Source of the DNA: Leishmania mexicana MHOM/GT/2001/U1103
Lineage: Eukaryota; Euglenozoa; Kinetoplastea; Trypanosomatida; Trypanosomatidae
NCBI RefSeq assembly: GCF_000234665.1
Contig: NC_018334.1
Coordinates: 1 to 64,000, forward strand
Length of the DNA stretch: 64,000 bases
Direction of reading: 5' to 3'
Position 1 is the stretch's first letter. Every line of letters starts with the position of its first letter. Positions 41,501-49,819 of the stretch are shown piece by piece. A program made the position numbers and the translations under genes. Under the pieces are notes generated by a model, which was not told the origin of the DNA, ran no database searches, and saw nothing but the letters and a program-made list of their open reading frames with translations.

Positions 41501-42121
41501 GGTACCGTTGATCACAAAGTATCCGCCCTGGTCATGCGGACACTCGTTGAGCCGCGGCAGCTCATCCTCATCCTTGCCACTTAGATTGCAGCGCATAGAC
41601 TTGAGCATGATGGGGATGCGTCCCAGCTCGACGTTGCGCAGGAAGGTGTCGTGTGGCGTGTCCGCGTGGGGGTGGTACAGCTCCACTCCGAGCGTCACCT
41701 GCGCCTGCGCGTCGTACGTCATGTCGCGCAGTCGGCACTCATTTGGGAAGAGCGGGGGGAGCGAGCCACCAGCGAAGTACGACTGCGTCTGGTGCGACGG
41801 GTTGCCAATCACCACGTCCTGCAACACCAACCGGGGCTGGTCGCGCTGCTCCTCCATTGTGACACCCGGGTCGTACTGGTCGTCTTGGCGCGGGATGACC
41901 GCCATGCTCTCAATCATCTTGGGGATGCGCATGAGGAAGTCGTTGTACGAGTCGAGCTGTTGGTGCACCAGACCCTTCTCTCGGAAGAAGGATGAGATGA
42001 CCTCCCAAATGTCCTCGCTGTCGAGGTCATCATTGGGGTCCTCGACGTCGTGTTCGTCGACGATCCCGTCATCGAGGACTATGTCAGGGTCTTCCAGATC
42101 CAGCAGCTCATCCTGTGCCAT
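38564..42121 (-). CDS. RPB2: RNA polymerase II second-largest subunit RPB2
   Basis: A 1185-residue protein, full length for RPB2. It is the beta-like catalytic subunit that pairs with RPB1 to form the active centre of RNA polymerase II. Visible signatures are an acidic N-terminus; the lobe and protrusion with NGTEKVLIAQERQ; the fork/wall region with HCTQWGYICPVETPEG; the hybrid-binding segment SGYNQEDSIIMSRSAVERG; the GDKFCSRHGQKG motif; and the anchor/clamp with a zinc site at Cys1128, Cys1131, Cys1146 and Cys1149. RPA2 and RPC2 paralogues differ in N-terminus and length. The start at 42121 (MAQDELLDLEDPD) gives the family N-terminus; upstream codons are Pro-rich and translate the splice pyrimidine tract. 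Confidence 0.97.
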   Translation of the reverse strand: MAQDELLDLEDPDIVLDDGIVDEHDVEDPNDDLDSEDIWEVISSFFREKGLVHQQLDSYNDFLMRIPKMIESMAVIPRQDDQYDPGVTMEEQRDQPRLVLQDVVIGNPSHQTQSYFAGGSLPPLFPNECRLRDMTYDAQAQVTLGVELYHPHADTPHDTFLRNVELGRIPIMLKSMRCNLSGKDEDELPRLNECPHDQGGYFVINGTEKVLIAQERQAANHVYTFSRQKGLLCEVKSIVEGSLNKPRTLQIIMQYKNKGPGSGFENLMCRVAQMDETIPLFVLFRAMDMVADKEILQTVVPDLKDTAMLELLRGSMSDASTLQIFTREEALGYIGRRLGKQDAMANLQREAESLLMRDLLPHMGTDPSANRTKCLYMGYMVHKLLLVALGRHEETDRDFLGHKRIDVAGTLLTVQLQTFLAQVRKEMIKTLQDHAANPRGVFSFGRVIHSKLITDGLRRCLATGNFGDLKTGNIKTGVAQTLNRLTYSSSLSNLRRIQNPIAASSKATRPRNLHCTQWGYICPVETPEGGSIGLLKNVALMCLMSRGTDHAEVVQAVQARIDGFRTIGLEDTADVRVARVFVNGTMIGVDRNPERLLHDLRTRRRNGELSNEVSIVRDIRDREIRVFSDAGRCLRPLFVAENCHLKLRKSGMRDLLVSEKAGGKKSISWSTALKKGYVELIDCEEEDSLLIAMTPSEVEKNYYYSHCEMDPSMILGICASIIPYPNHNQSPRNTYQSAMGKQAMGIYASNFNMRMDTTAHVLFYPQKPLVRTKAMTYMHSNDLPAGHNAVVAISCYSGYNQEDSIIMSRSAVERGFFRSAFWRSFKAKEERQKRDALETFENPDREVCRVKRADYSKLDTDGLIKPGMRVLGGDVVVGKTIPLPEADLEKLTTGNTKITKRDASITSRATEKGVVDKVMLTMNNNDRFTKVKIRTIKIPNIGDKFCSRHGQKGTNGIQFRQEDMPFNRDGIVPDLIINPHAIPSRMTVAHLIETLAGKVACYKGGEVYATPFCSVVVDDFGKALHALRSQRYGNECLYNGHTGLPLDHLIFFGPTFYQRLKHLSGDKIHARPRGPLQPLVRQPTEGRAHEGGLRFGEMERDCMLSYGASQWLRERLFRVSDYYTVHVCNMCGTICVADTKLNRYQCKGCENDTRISQVLMPYACKLLFQELMSMTILPRLGTGPL

Positions 42122-42146
42122 GGTGGGCGTGCGCGTGTAAGCGGGG

Positions 42147-42206
42147 TAAGAGGGAGGGAGGGGAGGGGGGGGGGAAGCTGGAGTGAGGGAAAGAACCGGA
42201 GAGAGA
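42147..42206 (-). promoter_or_regulatory. predicted trans-splice acceptor of RPB2
   Basis: On the minus strand a pyrimidine run (about 42206-42181) ends in ACTCCAG, with AG at 42179-42178. A second C/T-rich run (42177-42147) lies between this AG and the start codon and contains no AG, so the upstream AG is the best candidate. Confidence 0.55.
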
Positions 42207-42692
42207 CGCCCCAAGGCGGAGGAGAAGGGGGAGGGGGAGGGGGCCCGAGAGCGTTGAATCTCGTCCGCACACTGCGGCGGCGGGAGATGGACAAAGGGCA
42301 ATAACACGCGAGAGACAAGAGAAGATGAAGGGGTTGAGCAAGGCAGTTGAGCGGTTCACATGTGCGTGATATAGTGCCGCACTGCATGACCATCACGAGG
42401 GGATATAGCAGTGAGGGGGAGAGACTTCATGGAGGGGTGCGTCTCATCGAGCAGCGGTGGCCTCTGATGCAGGGATACAGCGGAGTTTCAACGGCACTGG
42501 TGAGCATACATGCGCACACACGGCGTCACTCCTGACGGCTGCACGCGTGCTGATTGTTTTGCTTTGCCTTGAAGTCCATTGCATAACAGCTCCTCCCACA
42601 GAGCGCGACACAGAGGTCTGCTAAACGGATGTGTGGGGGTGGGGGAGTGCACACGAGCAGGCACCCACACATCACGCGCGCTGCAGGCTGTT
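42207..42692. other. intergenic region
   Basis: Between the RPB2 splice region and the stop of the short coiled-coil gene. No gene seen. Confidence 0.5.
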
Positions 42693-43442
42693 TTAGTGCC
42701 GCTCGACGCCCTGCAGTTGAGTGAGAAGGTGCCCAATCTGGCGCTCCAGGGTCGCCAGGCGGTCACGCTGACGGCCACGTATCCTCTCTGCTTCAAGGGC
42801 GAGATTACGTTCCTTGTCCGCAATCAGCTGCACCAGGAGCTGAGCTTGAACCTCGGCGCCAGCAGTGCTCTCTTCCACTTGTCTGATCTCCGCCGTCAAG
42901 CTCTGAAGCGTGTCGGCGTGCCGCGCCTTCGTCTGCGCAAATTCGCGCTGAGCCTCCTGCAATTCTTGTCGCCGTCGCGCGTTGGCCGAAGAAGCCACGA
43001 GCGCTTGTGCAGCCGCGGTCCTGCTTTGACCATCGATTGCTGTGCTCTGCGCTTGCAGCGCATCCTCTTCAGCCCGCAAAGTGGCTTCGTCTTTGCTAAG
43101 GAGGGCGTCTTCGCGGCAGAGGTGCCGCAAGTCCTCCATGAGCGCTGCCTTACGACCCAAGGTGGCTTCCATCGCGACTTGCGCCTCTGCCTCGAGCTGA
43201 CGAACCGCTGCCTCCTCCACACCGTACTTCGCCTCCCATGCGTGTAGTGCGCGAGCGCGGTTCTGAATACGCATCCATTGCGGTGATGGCCTCGGAGAAG
43301 ACGTGCTCGCCGTGCCAAGTGCGGCTACTGAAGCAGCTGGGATGCCATGATCGTCTCTCGACGCTGCTTGTGCATGGGGTGAGGTCGCAATGGCCGGGAC
43401 GCCTCCATGTCGGCGCTCTGCTGTGAACACTGCAGTGTCCAT
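42693..43442 (-). CDS. short coiled-coil protein
   Basis: A 249-residue protein. The first 60 residues are a disordered Ala/Ser/Pro-rich stretch. From about 65 to 245 it is one long helix with heptads, rich in Ala, Glu, Gln and Arg, with no Pro after about residue 60. There are no catalytic motifs and no recognised orthologue. The ORF is open further upstream but only through a GTG; the first ATG is at 43442. Confidence 0.75.
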   Translation of the reverse strand: MDTAVFTAERRHGGVPAIATSPHAQAASRDDHGIPAASVAALGTASTSSPRPSPQWMRIQNRARALHAWEAKYGVEEAAVRQLEAEAQVAMEATLGRKAALMEDLRHLCREDALLSKDEATLRAEEDALQAQSTAIDGQSRTAAAQALVASSANARRRQELQEAQREFAQTKARHADTLQSLTAEIRQVEESTAGAEVQAQLLVQLIADKERNLALEAERIRGRQRDRLATLERQIGHLLTQLQGVERH

Positions 43443-43892
43443 GCCGCCTGCGACTTTCAGCACCGTGAAGCCGGAACGTGTGATTGGTGAAAGATGGGGG
43501 CACACCGTGGAGGGAAGTCGGCGGTTGCGAGAAGAAAAGATGGCAAAAGGTGGTGCAGTGCATGCGGGGCAGTGACATGGGTCAGAACGGGTATGTACAG
43601 AGTGGCGGACAGGTGCGCTGTCTGGCTCGATTCAGTTCCTCAGTCCACAACAGATACATCTCGAGGAATGAGTGCCAGTTGCGTGCCCCATGTGCACACG
43701 TGGCCGTGGCAGCGCGGGAGAGAGAGTTCAAGAGAAAGGAGGGAAAGACCAGGTGCAACGGCTCCCCTCACCAAAAAAAAAACACACCAGAGCAGAGAGC
43801 GGCAAGTATGGCTGTCGGCGGCACACACTTCTCCTCAAACGGCCCGCTGCCTCCTTGTCAGACGCCAGTCCCCGGGCCACACGATAGCGCCG
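43443..43892. other. intergenic region
   Basis: An A run at 43773-43781 and mixed sequence. It should carry the 5' UTR of the coiled-coil gene and the 3' UTR of the seipin gene. No gene seen. Confidence 0.5.
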
Positions 43893-45419
43893 CTACTCCT
43901 CTTCCTTTTCTGGGGAATAGTTGAAGGATTGGGAGCGGCGCAGCTGAGAGGTGTCGAGGGTATCGTGAAAATCGTTGCTGCTGCGGTGTCGGCGCAAGCG
44001 TGGAGACGGCATGCTCTTCACCACCGTAGCAGGGACATCGCGCGGCGGGGCAAAGAACTCCTCGTCCGAGTCGTCCTCGTCGAACGATTCCAGCGGCTGC
44101 TCGCGGTGCCAGCGCCAGTAAGCGTAGACGAGGAGCCCGAGTAGACCGCCGACGCTCGCCACTGCAGATGCAGCAAAGAGGATGACGACGAGTAGCAGAA
44201 ATGTGGAGACGGGGTAGGCGGTCAGCCACCGTGCCACTCCCGTGAGCTGCACGGTGGAGAAAAAGATGAGCCGCGACACTTTCACGCGTGAGGGTGCACC
44301 GGCGTCGGGGAGCTGGTAGAGCGTGAAGTTCATGGCGCGCAAGCGGGGCTGCAGATCAAGAGGAGGCGTGAAGCGGTGGTAGACTTCCAGCACAACCGCC
44401 ACCTCGCGGGACGAGTCGATGGGCGGAAACGGGGCGCTATCCTGCTGGCGCAGCACGCCTACTAGGTACTCGTACGACCACACTGGCAGGCAGAACCAAA
44501 ATCGCAGCACCTTCTCCAGCACTAGCACGAGCCACGACCGGTGCAGCGGTCCGGTGCGCACCGTGACGGACGTACTTTTCGTGAAGAGAACGTCAAACTG
44601 AGCAACGGACTGCACGGCCATGGCGTCCTCGGAGAAGAGCATGGCGGACTCCAGGATGAGTAATACATCCCGGCCCACCTCCTCTTTCGCCAGCACCACC
44701 TGCATCTTGGCCGTGTACTCGCCCTTCGCGTTGAACATGGCCGGCCCTAGCTGGAAGAGACGCTCGAGATTGACACCTCCCCTCGGAGAGAAGACCTCTG
44801 CCGAGGCGGCGGTGCGAGGGATGTGCATGGTGGTGGAGGCCAGGTGACTGTTAACGAAGTGGTTCAGCAGCGAGAACTTTGCGTCCGCAAACTGCCCCAT
44901 GTGCTGATGCAGAAGGCTGAGAGAGTCGACGCGCTGCGTCGTGGACTGGATGAGCTCGCGTGTCTCTCGATCAGGGAGAATGAAATCCCTGAGCGCCGTG
45001 TCCTCTGGCAGGTGCCGCATCCAGTCGTCGTCGTGGAAGGGTAGCGCGTTGAAGTGGAGTGGAATGACGGCGGTGCCGGGCAAATTGGCGAGGACGAGGT
45101 GACGGATGCCTGCAGCAGTGGCCACCGACGTGACAAGGCAGCCAGACAGGTCCGCTACCAGCAGCACAAGGGCTGCCATGAGCAACGTGTAAAAGATGAG
45201 AACATACCGCAGATAGTAGCGGGATGTCTCCAGAAACGTGTACATGCGCATGCTGCCCGCCGCGCAGCTATCCTTCACATGCATGGTGATGGCGGCCTGC
45301 AGCTCCTGCTGCTGCAGCTTCACCTCGTGCAGGACGGCATGGAGGCATTCCACCGCGGCGCCTATCATCCCGGCCTTGGGCAGCGGCGGTGACAGCTCTC
45401 TTCGCGATCGTTTCTGCAT
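43893..45419 (-). CDS. seipin-like ER membrane protein
   Basis: A 508-residue protein with seipin topology: a cytosolic N-terminus, a membrane span at about 69-90, a luminal domain, a second span at about 402-435, and an acidic/Ser-rich cytosolic tail. Order and spacing fit seipin: a short segment IPLHFN after span 1 (cf. the V-P-F/L-H-F segment of the family), a beta strand set with KGEYTAKMQVVLAKEEVGRD, then STSVTVRTGPLHR, the amphipathic helix-like region LVLEKVLRFWFCLPVWSYEY, and just before span 2 LTGVARWLTAYPVSTF, which parallels FTGLRYLLYNFP in human seipin. Seipin oligomers sit at ER-lipid droplet contacts and control droplet growth. An insertion of about 70 residues follows the first segment. 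The ORF opens at a GTG; the first ATG is at 45419. Confidence 0.8.
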   Translation of the reverse strand: MQKRSRRELSPPLPKAGMIGAAVECLHAVLHEVKLQQQELQAAITMHVKDSCAAGSMRMYTFLETSRYYLRYVLIFYTLLMAALVLLVADLSGCLVTSVATAAGIRHLVLANLPGTAVIPLHFNALPFHDDDWMRHLPEDTALRDFILPDRETRELIQSTTQRVDSLSLLHQHMGQFADAKFSLLNHFVNSHLASTTMHIPRTAASAEVFSPRGGVNLERLFQLGPAMFNAKGEYTAKMQVVLAKEEVGRDVLLILESAMLFSEDAMAVQSVAQFDVLFTKSTSVTVRTGPLHRSWLVLVLEKVLRFWFCLPVWSYEYLVGVLRQQDSAPFPPIDSSREVAVVLEVYHRFTPPLDLQPRLRAMNFTLYQLPDAGAPSRVKVSRLIFFSTVQLTGVARWLTAYPVSTFLLLVVILFAASAVASVGGLLGLLVYAYWRWHREQPLESFDEDDSDEEFFAPPRDVPATVVKSMPSPRLRRHRSSNDFHDTLDTSQLRRSQSFNYSPEKEEE

Positions 45420-46087
45420 TTCTATGATGAGCACGTGCGCAGCTCCTTCATGGTAGTGAGGGAGTGCGCCGTCGAGGACATGCACGTGTGCCCGTTGCCA
45501 GTGGTTGGTGGACAGCTGAGAGGGGATGATGTGGGATGGCAGAGGAGAGAAGGAAAGGAGAGCAACAGACGTTGACGACAGTTGGGGAGCGGTAAGGGGA
45601 TAAAGTGTTGTGAAGCCACTGTAGGCGCGAAGGTGCGTGAGGGCACGTGTGTGCGTGGATGTACTGCGGGTATATGATGGAATGGTGTTCGGACTGCCGC
45701 TACAGACACCGCGGAGAGGCAGAGGGAGAGCGCGTGGAGGACGGGGTGGCGGGGAGGAGGAGGACAGGGATATGGATCAATGAGCTTTCTGATACTCGTC
45801 ACCTCAACGGTCAAGTGAAGGGTGCTTCTTCAGCGCCGCGGTCGTGCTTTATGTTTACGAACGTGTATCGACGGCACAGCGTCGTCATGGCTGTCAAGTG
45901 AACTGCAGGGAGCGGTAGCGCTACACCCGTGCTGTGTGTGTGTGTGTGTGTGTGTGCAGCTTACTCGTTTACAGAAACGGAGACCGCAAGACAGCCCGAT
46001 CTGGACCAGTGTAACCGTTGAAGAGCACGAGCGAACTGCACGCAACACAGCGGCACTGTTTTCCTCGCCTCGATCTCCACAGCAGCA
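45420..46087. other. intergenic region with TG microsatellite
   Basis: Contains a (TG)12 tract at 45933-45956 and purine-rich plus-strand runs near 45530-45560 and 45715-45775. No gene supported. Confidence 0.5.
45933..45956. repeat. (TG)12 microsatellite
   Basis: Perfect dinucleotide repeat in the 3' flank of the 157-residue gene; CA repeat on the mRNA strand. Confidence 0.9.
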
Positions 46088-46561
46088 CTAACCACCTTCC
46101 TCCTCTCTTAGCAGGGCTATGAGGTGGTGCACTCGAGACTTCGTGACTCTTGCGTGAACCAACAGCGCGTGGCTGTACACGCGCAGAGTGTCCGCGGTGA
46201 TGGTGGCCACGGCGGCCTTCCAGTGTGCCAGCATTACTTCCTTTGCCGCGAGTTCGGCAAGCACATCGTTGGCGAGTAGGCGCCAAGTGTGCCGCACCAG
46301 ATCGGATGCTTGACTTAGCCCGTCAAAGAGTGCGATGCCTTCTTGGTATATTCGGTGTTCCGCATGGAGTAGCTTTGCAGCGAGCTGAAAGTCGTCCGCC
46401 ACGGCGCTTTCAAGCTCATCGACTGTCGTGAGATCCGTTAACGCGTGTAGTCGCTGCGTTCCCTTGGCCAGGCGCGGCAGCAGCGCAGACCAACGCGAGG
46501 GCAGCACCTCCAGGTACTGATCGAGGAGTGTGCCCTCTAGGTAGACAAGCACCTTTTCCAT
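46088..46561 (-). CDS. small all-helical hypothetical protein
   Basis: A 157-residue protein of helical composition rich in Leu, Ala and His, with no membrane span, signal peptide or low-complexity segment. It begins MEKVLVYLEGTLLDQYLEV and ends in a Glu-Glu-Gly tail. The even amino-acid mix supports a real gene, but I recognise no family. The ORF opens upstream with a GTG; the first ATG is at 46561. Confidence 0.65.
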   Translation of the reverse strand: MEKVLVYLEGTLLDQYLEVLPSRWSALLPRLAKGTQRLHALTDLTTVDELESAVADDFQLAAKLLHAEHRIYQEGIALFDGLSQASDLVRHTWRLLANDVLAELAAKEVMLAHWKAAVATITADTLRVYSHALLVHARVTKSRVHHLIALLREEEGG

Positions 46562-47163
46562 GCACTTCTGTGACCCAGTGTGTAACACAGTGGCAAAGTG
46601 CACGAGGAAAAGAAAAAGGCGACGGAAGACAGAAAGCTCGAGGGCAGTCGAGAGAGCAGGATGGTGTGTGTAGAGGAGGGGAGAGGGCTGCTGTGGTCAC
46701 GCACGCATGCGAAACGGAATGAAAACATTCTCCCTCTGTGTGGCAGAGGATTGCTCATCCGGAGTCGACACCGCATCCGTGGCGCTCTGCTTTCTGCTTC
46801 ATCTGCGCGCACGCGTATTCGCCTACCGGAAATAGCCGCACGGGTAGGGGTGCGAAGATCGCGGCTCTACATCACGGCAGAACGATTTCTGAGCTTGCGG
46901 GGGGGGGAGTACGATGCACCAAGAGGGAGGGGGGGCGATGGGAAGGGGGTGCTCGCCGATGACCTGCTTCTCCTTTGGTTGTGCGTGGCTTTGCCGCCAT
47001 TACCCGACTGACGTGCTACACACACAGTAACACGCTGCTATCGCCGACTGTCTGCTTGGATTACCTCAGCAGCTGTCGTGGAAGAGGGAGGCATGGCGAG
47101 CAGACATTAGATTAGGAAGACACACGTTGCCTTTATAGTGTTATCCGCTTCCAGCGACAGCGC
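46562..47163. other. intergenic region
   Basis: Purine-rich plus-strand segment at 46600-46690 (mRNA-strand pyrimidine tract for the 157-residue gene) and G runs at 46899-46906 and 46922-46948. No gene seen. Confidence 0.5.
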
Positions 47164-49041
47164 TCACTCACGCGTTTTGTGCGGCTTACGTTTTTCCTTC
47201 ATCTTCCGTTCGCTGCGAGTCGCCTTGGAGCTCGGTGGAACGCTAAGCTTGTGGTTCTTGGCTGGCGCCTTTTCGGCCAACACGACAGCCTTGCCCTTCT
47301 CGAGTCGCACCCGCTTCGAGCCGACCTGGAGCTCCGTAATATTGTCGCTGGAGTGCCCACGCTTCTTAGACGAGGAGGCGGGCGTGCTCCCAGCCCTGGA
47401 CAGGTTTTCGTCCGCCGCGTCCGGCTTCTTGGTGGTGCTGTCCGACAACTTCTTCATCTTGCAGATGAAGAAGCCGTCCATGTTGTGCACGTGCGGAAAG
47501 TAGCGGCGGGAGAGCTCGAGGCTGTTGTGATAGCGGTGGTGGCGGTACTTGGTGAAGCCAGGACGCCCAAACGGCAGCCCCATCTCCACCACCTGCAGAT
47601 CACGCCGCCTCAGCGCGAAGTCCACAATCGCCTCATCCTCTTCCACGAGGAAGGAACAGGTAGAGTAGACAACGTAACCGCCGATCTTGCAGGCGTCGAT
47701 GGCGCCCAGAAGCAGCGCACGCTGCAGCTGTGAGGCACGCTGAATGTCCTCGTACTGTTTGCTTGTCTTGATGCTCTTGTCCCGTGAGATGATGCCTGTG
47801 CCGGAGCAGGGGGCGTCGAGCAGGACGCGGTCAAAGTTGCGCATCACCCTCTCGTAGCCGGTGCCGTCGTAGTTCGTGACGATGCAGTTGGTGACACCAA
47901 GGCGCTGTAGGTTCGCGTTGAGCGACTTGCACCGTGGCTCGCTCACATCATTCGCGAAGAGAACGCCGGTGTTCTTCATGAGCTGCGCAATGTACGTCGT
48001 CTTCCCTCCCGGGGCGGCCGACATGTCGAGCACGCGATCATTCTCCTGCGGGGCGAGGGCCATGACCGGCAGGAACGAGGCCGCGGCCTGCAGCATGTAA
48101 TGGCCCGCGAGGTACTCGATGGTGCCGGCGATTGGGACGTTCGACTCGAACACTTGCAGACCAACCTTGGACCACTTCTCCAGCGGCTCGACGTTCATGC
48201 CGCGCTTCACAAGCGCCTGAACAAGATCACGGCGCTTCGCTTTGAGCGTGTTAACGCGAATGGTCGTTGGTCTTGTCTTCTCCATCGCTTCCAAAAAGTC
48301 CACCGCCTCGGCAGGGGGGAACAACTGCAGGACCGCGTCCATGAGGAATTCGCTGTACTCGTACAGCTCGAGAAGGTCCGAGCGGAGCAGCTCGAGATAC
48401 TCGCCACGTTCGCGATCTTCTTCGCGTTCCTGCTTGAAGTTGGACAGCACACGAACGGTCTCTTGAATGCGATCACGCAGCTCCTCTGCCGTGTTCGTTT
48501 TTCCAAGTAGATGGATGGCTGCGACGCCGCCCTCTTCCTGCTGCGCCGCATCGTCCCACTGCTCGCGATCGTGCAGAGGCGTCGGCTTCGCCGTGCGAGT
48601 CACAATGTCCTCCTGCTGCTCCGCATCGGCCAGTTGGCGCTGCGCCAGCATGCGGCGGCGGTACTTCTCAGCCTTGACCTCGAAGTCGTCGTCGTCCTGG
48701 ATGTCCGCGTCGAAGTCTTCCTCGTCCTCCTCGTCGCCGTCAATGACGTCGTCAAAATCGATATTCTCCTCATCGCCGGAGCCGTCCTCGTCATCCCACG
48801 CCCCGGTGTATTCGCTGCTGTTCCCGACGGTGTCATCGTAGTCGAAGTTCGAGTCCTCCTCCTCTTCCTCAACCACCGGTGCCTTTCGCGCAGCCTTGGG
48901 CGCAATGACGGGTTTCTTGCCGGCCTTTTTCACGGCGGCCACCACTGCAGTGCCGTTCGCCTTCTTGAACGACTTCGCTGCGGGGGCGGCGGCTTGTGCC
49001 ACCACCTTCTTCGCTACAACGGTGGCCGTCTTTTTCGCCAT
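47164..49041 (-). CDS. NOP2: NOP2-type rRNA m5C methyltransferase
   Basis: A 625-residue NOL1/NOP2/Sun family protein. The N-terminus is Lys/Ala-rich (nucleolar-type basic tail), followed by a very acidic region (about 57-120), as in Nop2/p120. The catalytic domain (about 225-520) has the SAM motif DMSAAPGGKT (339-348), motif IV DAPCSGTG with Cys412, and motif VI STCS with the nucleophile Cys462. A basic tail ends the protein. Nop2 methylates the large-subunit rRNA and is needed for 60S maturation. Its neighbour upstream in transcription is YTM1/WDR12, also a 60S factor. I start at 49041 (MAKKTATVV), which begins the basic tail. Confidence 0.94.
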   Translation of the reverse strand: MAKKTATVVAKKVVAQAAAPAAKSFKKANGTAVVAAVKKAGKKPVIAPKAARKAPVVEEEEEDSNFDYDDTVGNSSEYTGAWDDEDGSGDEENIDFDDVIDGDEEDEEDFDADIQDDDDFEVKAEKYRRRMLAQRQLADAEQQEDIVTRTAKPTPLHDREQWDDAAQQEEGGVAAIHLLGKTNTAEELRDRIQETVRVLSNFKQEREEDRERGEYLELLRSDLLELYEYSEFLMDAVLQLFPPAEAVDFLEAMEKTRPTTIRVNTLKAKRRDLVQALVKRGMNVEPLEKWSKVGLQVFESNVPIAGTIEYLAGHYMLQAAASFLPVMALAPQENDRVLDMSAAPGGKTTYIAQLMKNTGVLFANDVSEPRCKSLNANLQRLGVTNCIVTNYDGTGYERVMRNFDRVLLDAPCSGTGIISRDKSIKTSKQYEDIQRASQLQRALLLGAIDACKIGGYVVYSTCSFLVEEDEAIVDFALRRRDLQVVEMGLPFGRPGFTKYRHHRYHNSLELSRRYFPHVHNMDGFFICKMKKLSDSTTKKPDAADENLSRAGSTPASSSKKRGHSSDNITELQVGSKRVRLEKGKAVVLAEKAPAKNHKLSVPPSSKATRSERKMKEKRKPHKTRE

Positions 49042-49819
49042 TGGCAGAGCGGTAGGCGAGATAAGGGAGAGAGATGAGCAGACGCAGTGCTGCACTCAGA
49101 GCGGCACGCCTGTGTGTGTGTGTGTGTGCTACGTGTGCTGCGGCGACGCTTCTTTGTGTGATGAGGTGTGCGGGAGTACACTCCCGTGGGTGTTGGGCAC
49201 GAAGAGAGAAAGAGGTGGGAGGGGCGCGCTTGCGTGATGGGGAGGGGAGGTATCGCGGCACAAGGCGCTTACGGGTTGGATGTGTGTGTGTGCGTGTGTG
49301 TGCCACCACCTCCAGAGGCTGGAGAACAGAGGTGAGGGCATACCCAGCACCTTGCAAGGCAGCAGATACGTGGCCCGGCTTCAGAAGTGGGTCAGACTCT
49401 CCGTAAGCACGCATGGGATGTACCGGAAGAGAGACGCGGTAACGCAGCCCGTTCGCTCGTCCACCTTCATGAACGGCGCAGCCGAGGGAGGAGCGAGAAC
49501 GAGACAAGGCGCGCTGGGCGGCGCCACGTTCGATGCCGCTGTGAATGCCGCCTTCTATTTTTCTTCTTGCTGCGATGAGGTTAACCGTGTTTAGTCTCGG
49601 AAACGGCAAGCACATACAGGCACGCACAACAGGGGGGTTAGAGGGGGGAGGTGACAGAGGCGACGCGACGTCGAGCGCGAGGAAGGCGGCGGGGGTGAGG
49701 TGCACTGAATCCACTTCTACAGCTGCACCCTCTTCGCAATAGGTCGTGCATCCATGACACCGCGCCTTATTTGGCACGCATGGTGATCTCCTCTCCCCCA
49801 CCAACGCTGTGCACCACCG
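49042..49819. other. intergenic region with TG tracts
   Basis: Contains a (TG)9 tract at 49111-49128 and an imperfect TG tract at 49281-49302, which are CA-rich on the mRNA strand upstream of NOP2. No gene seen. Confidence 0.5.
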
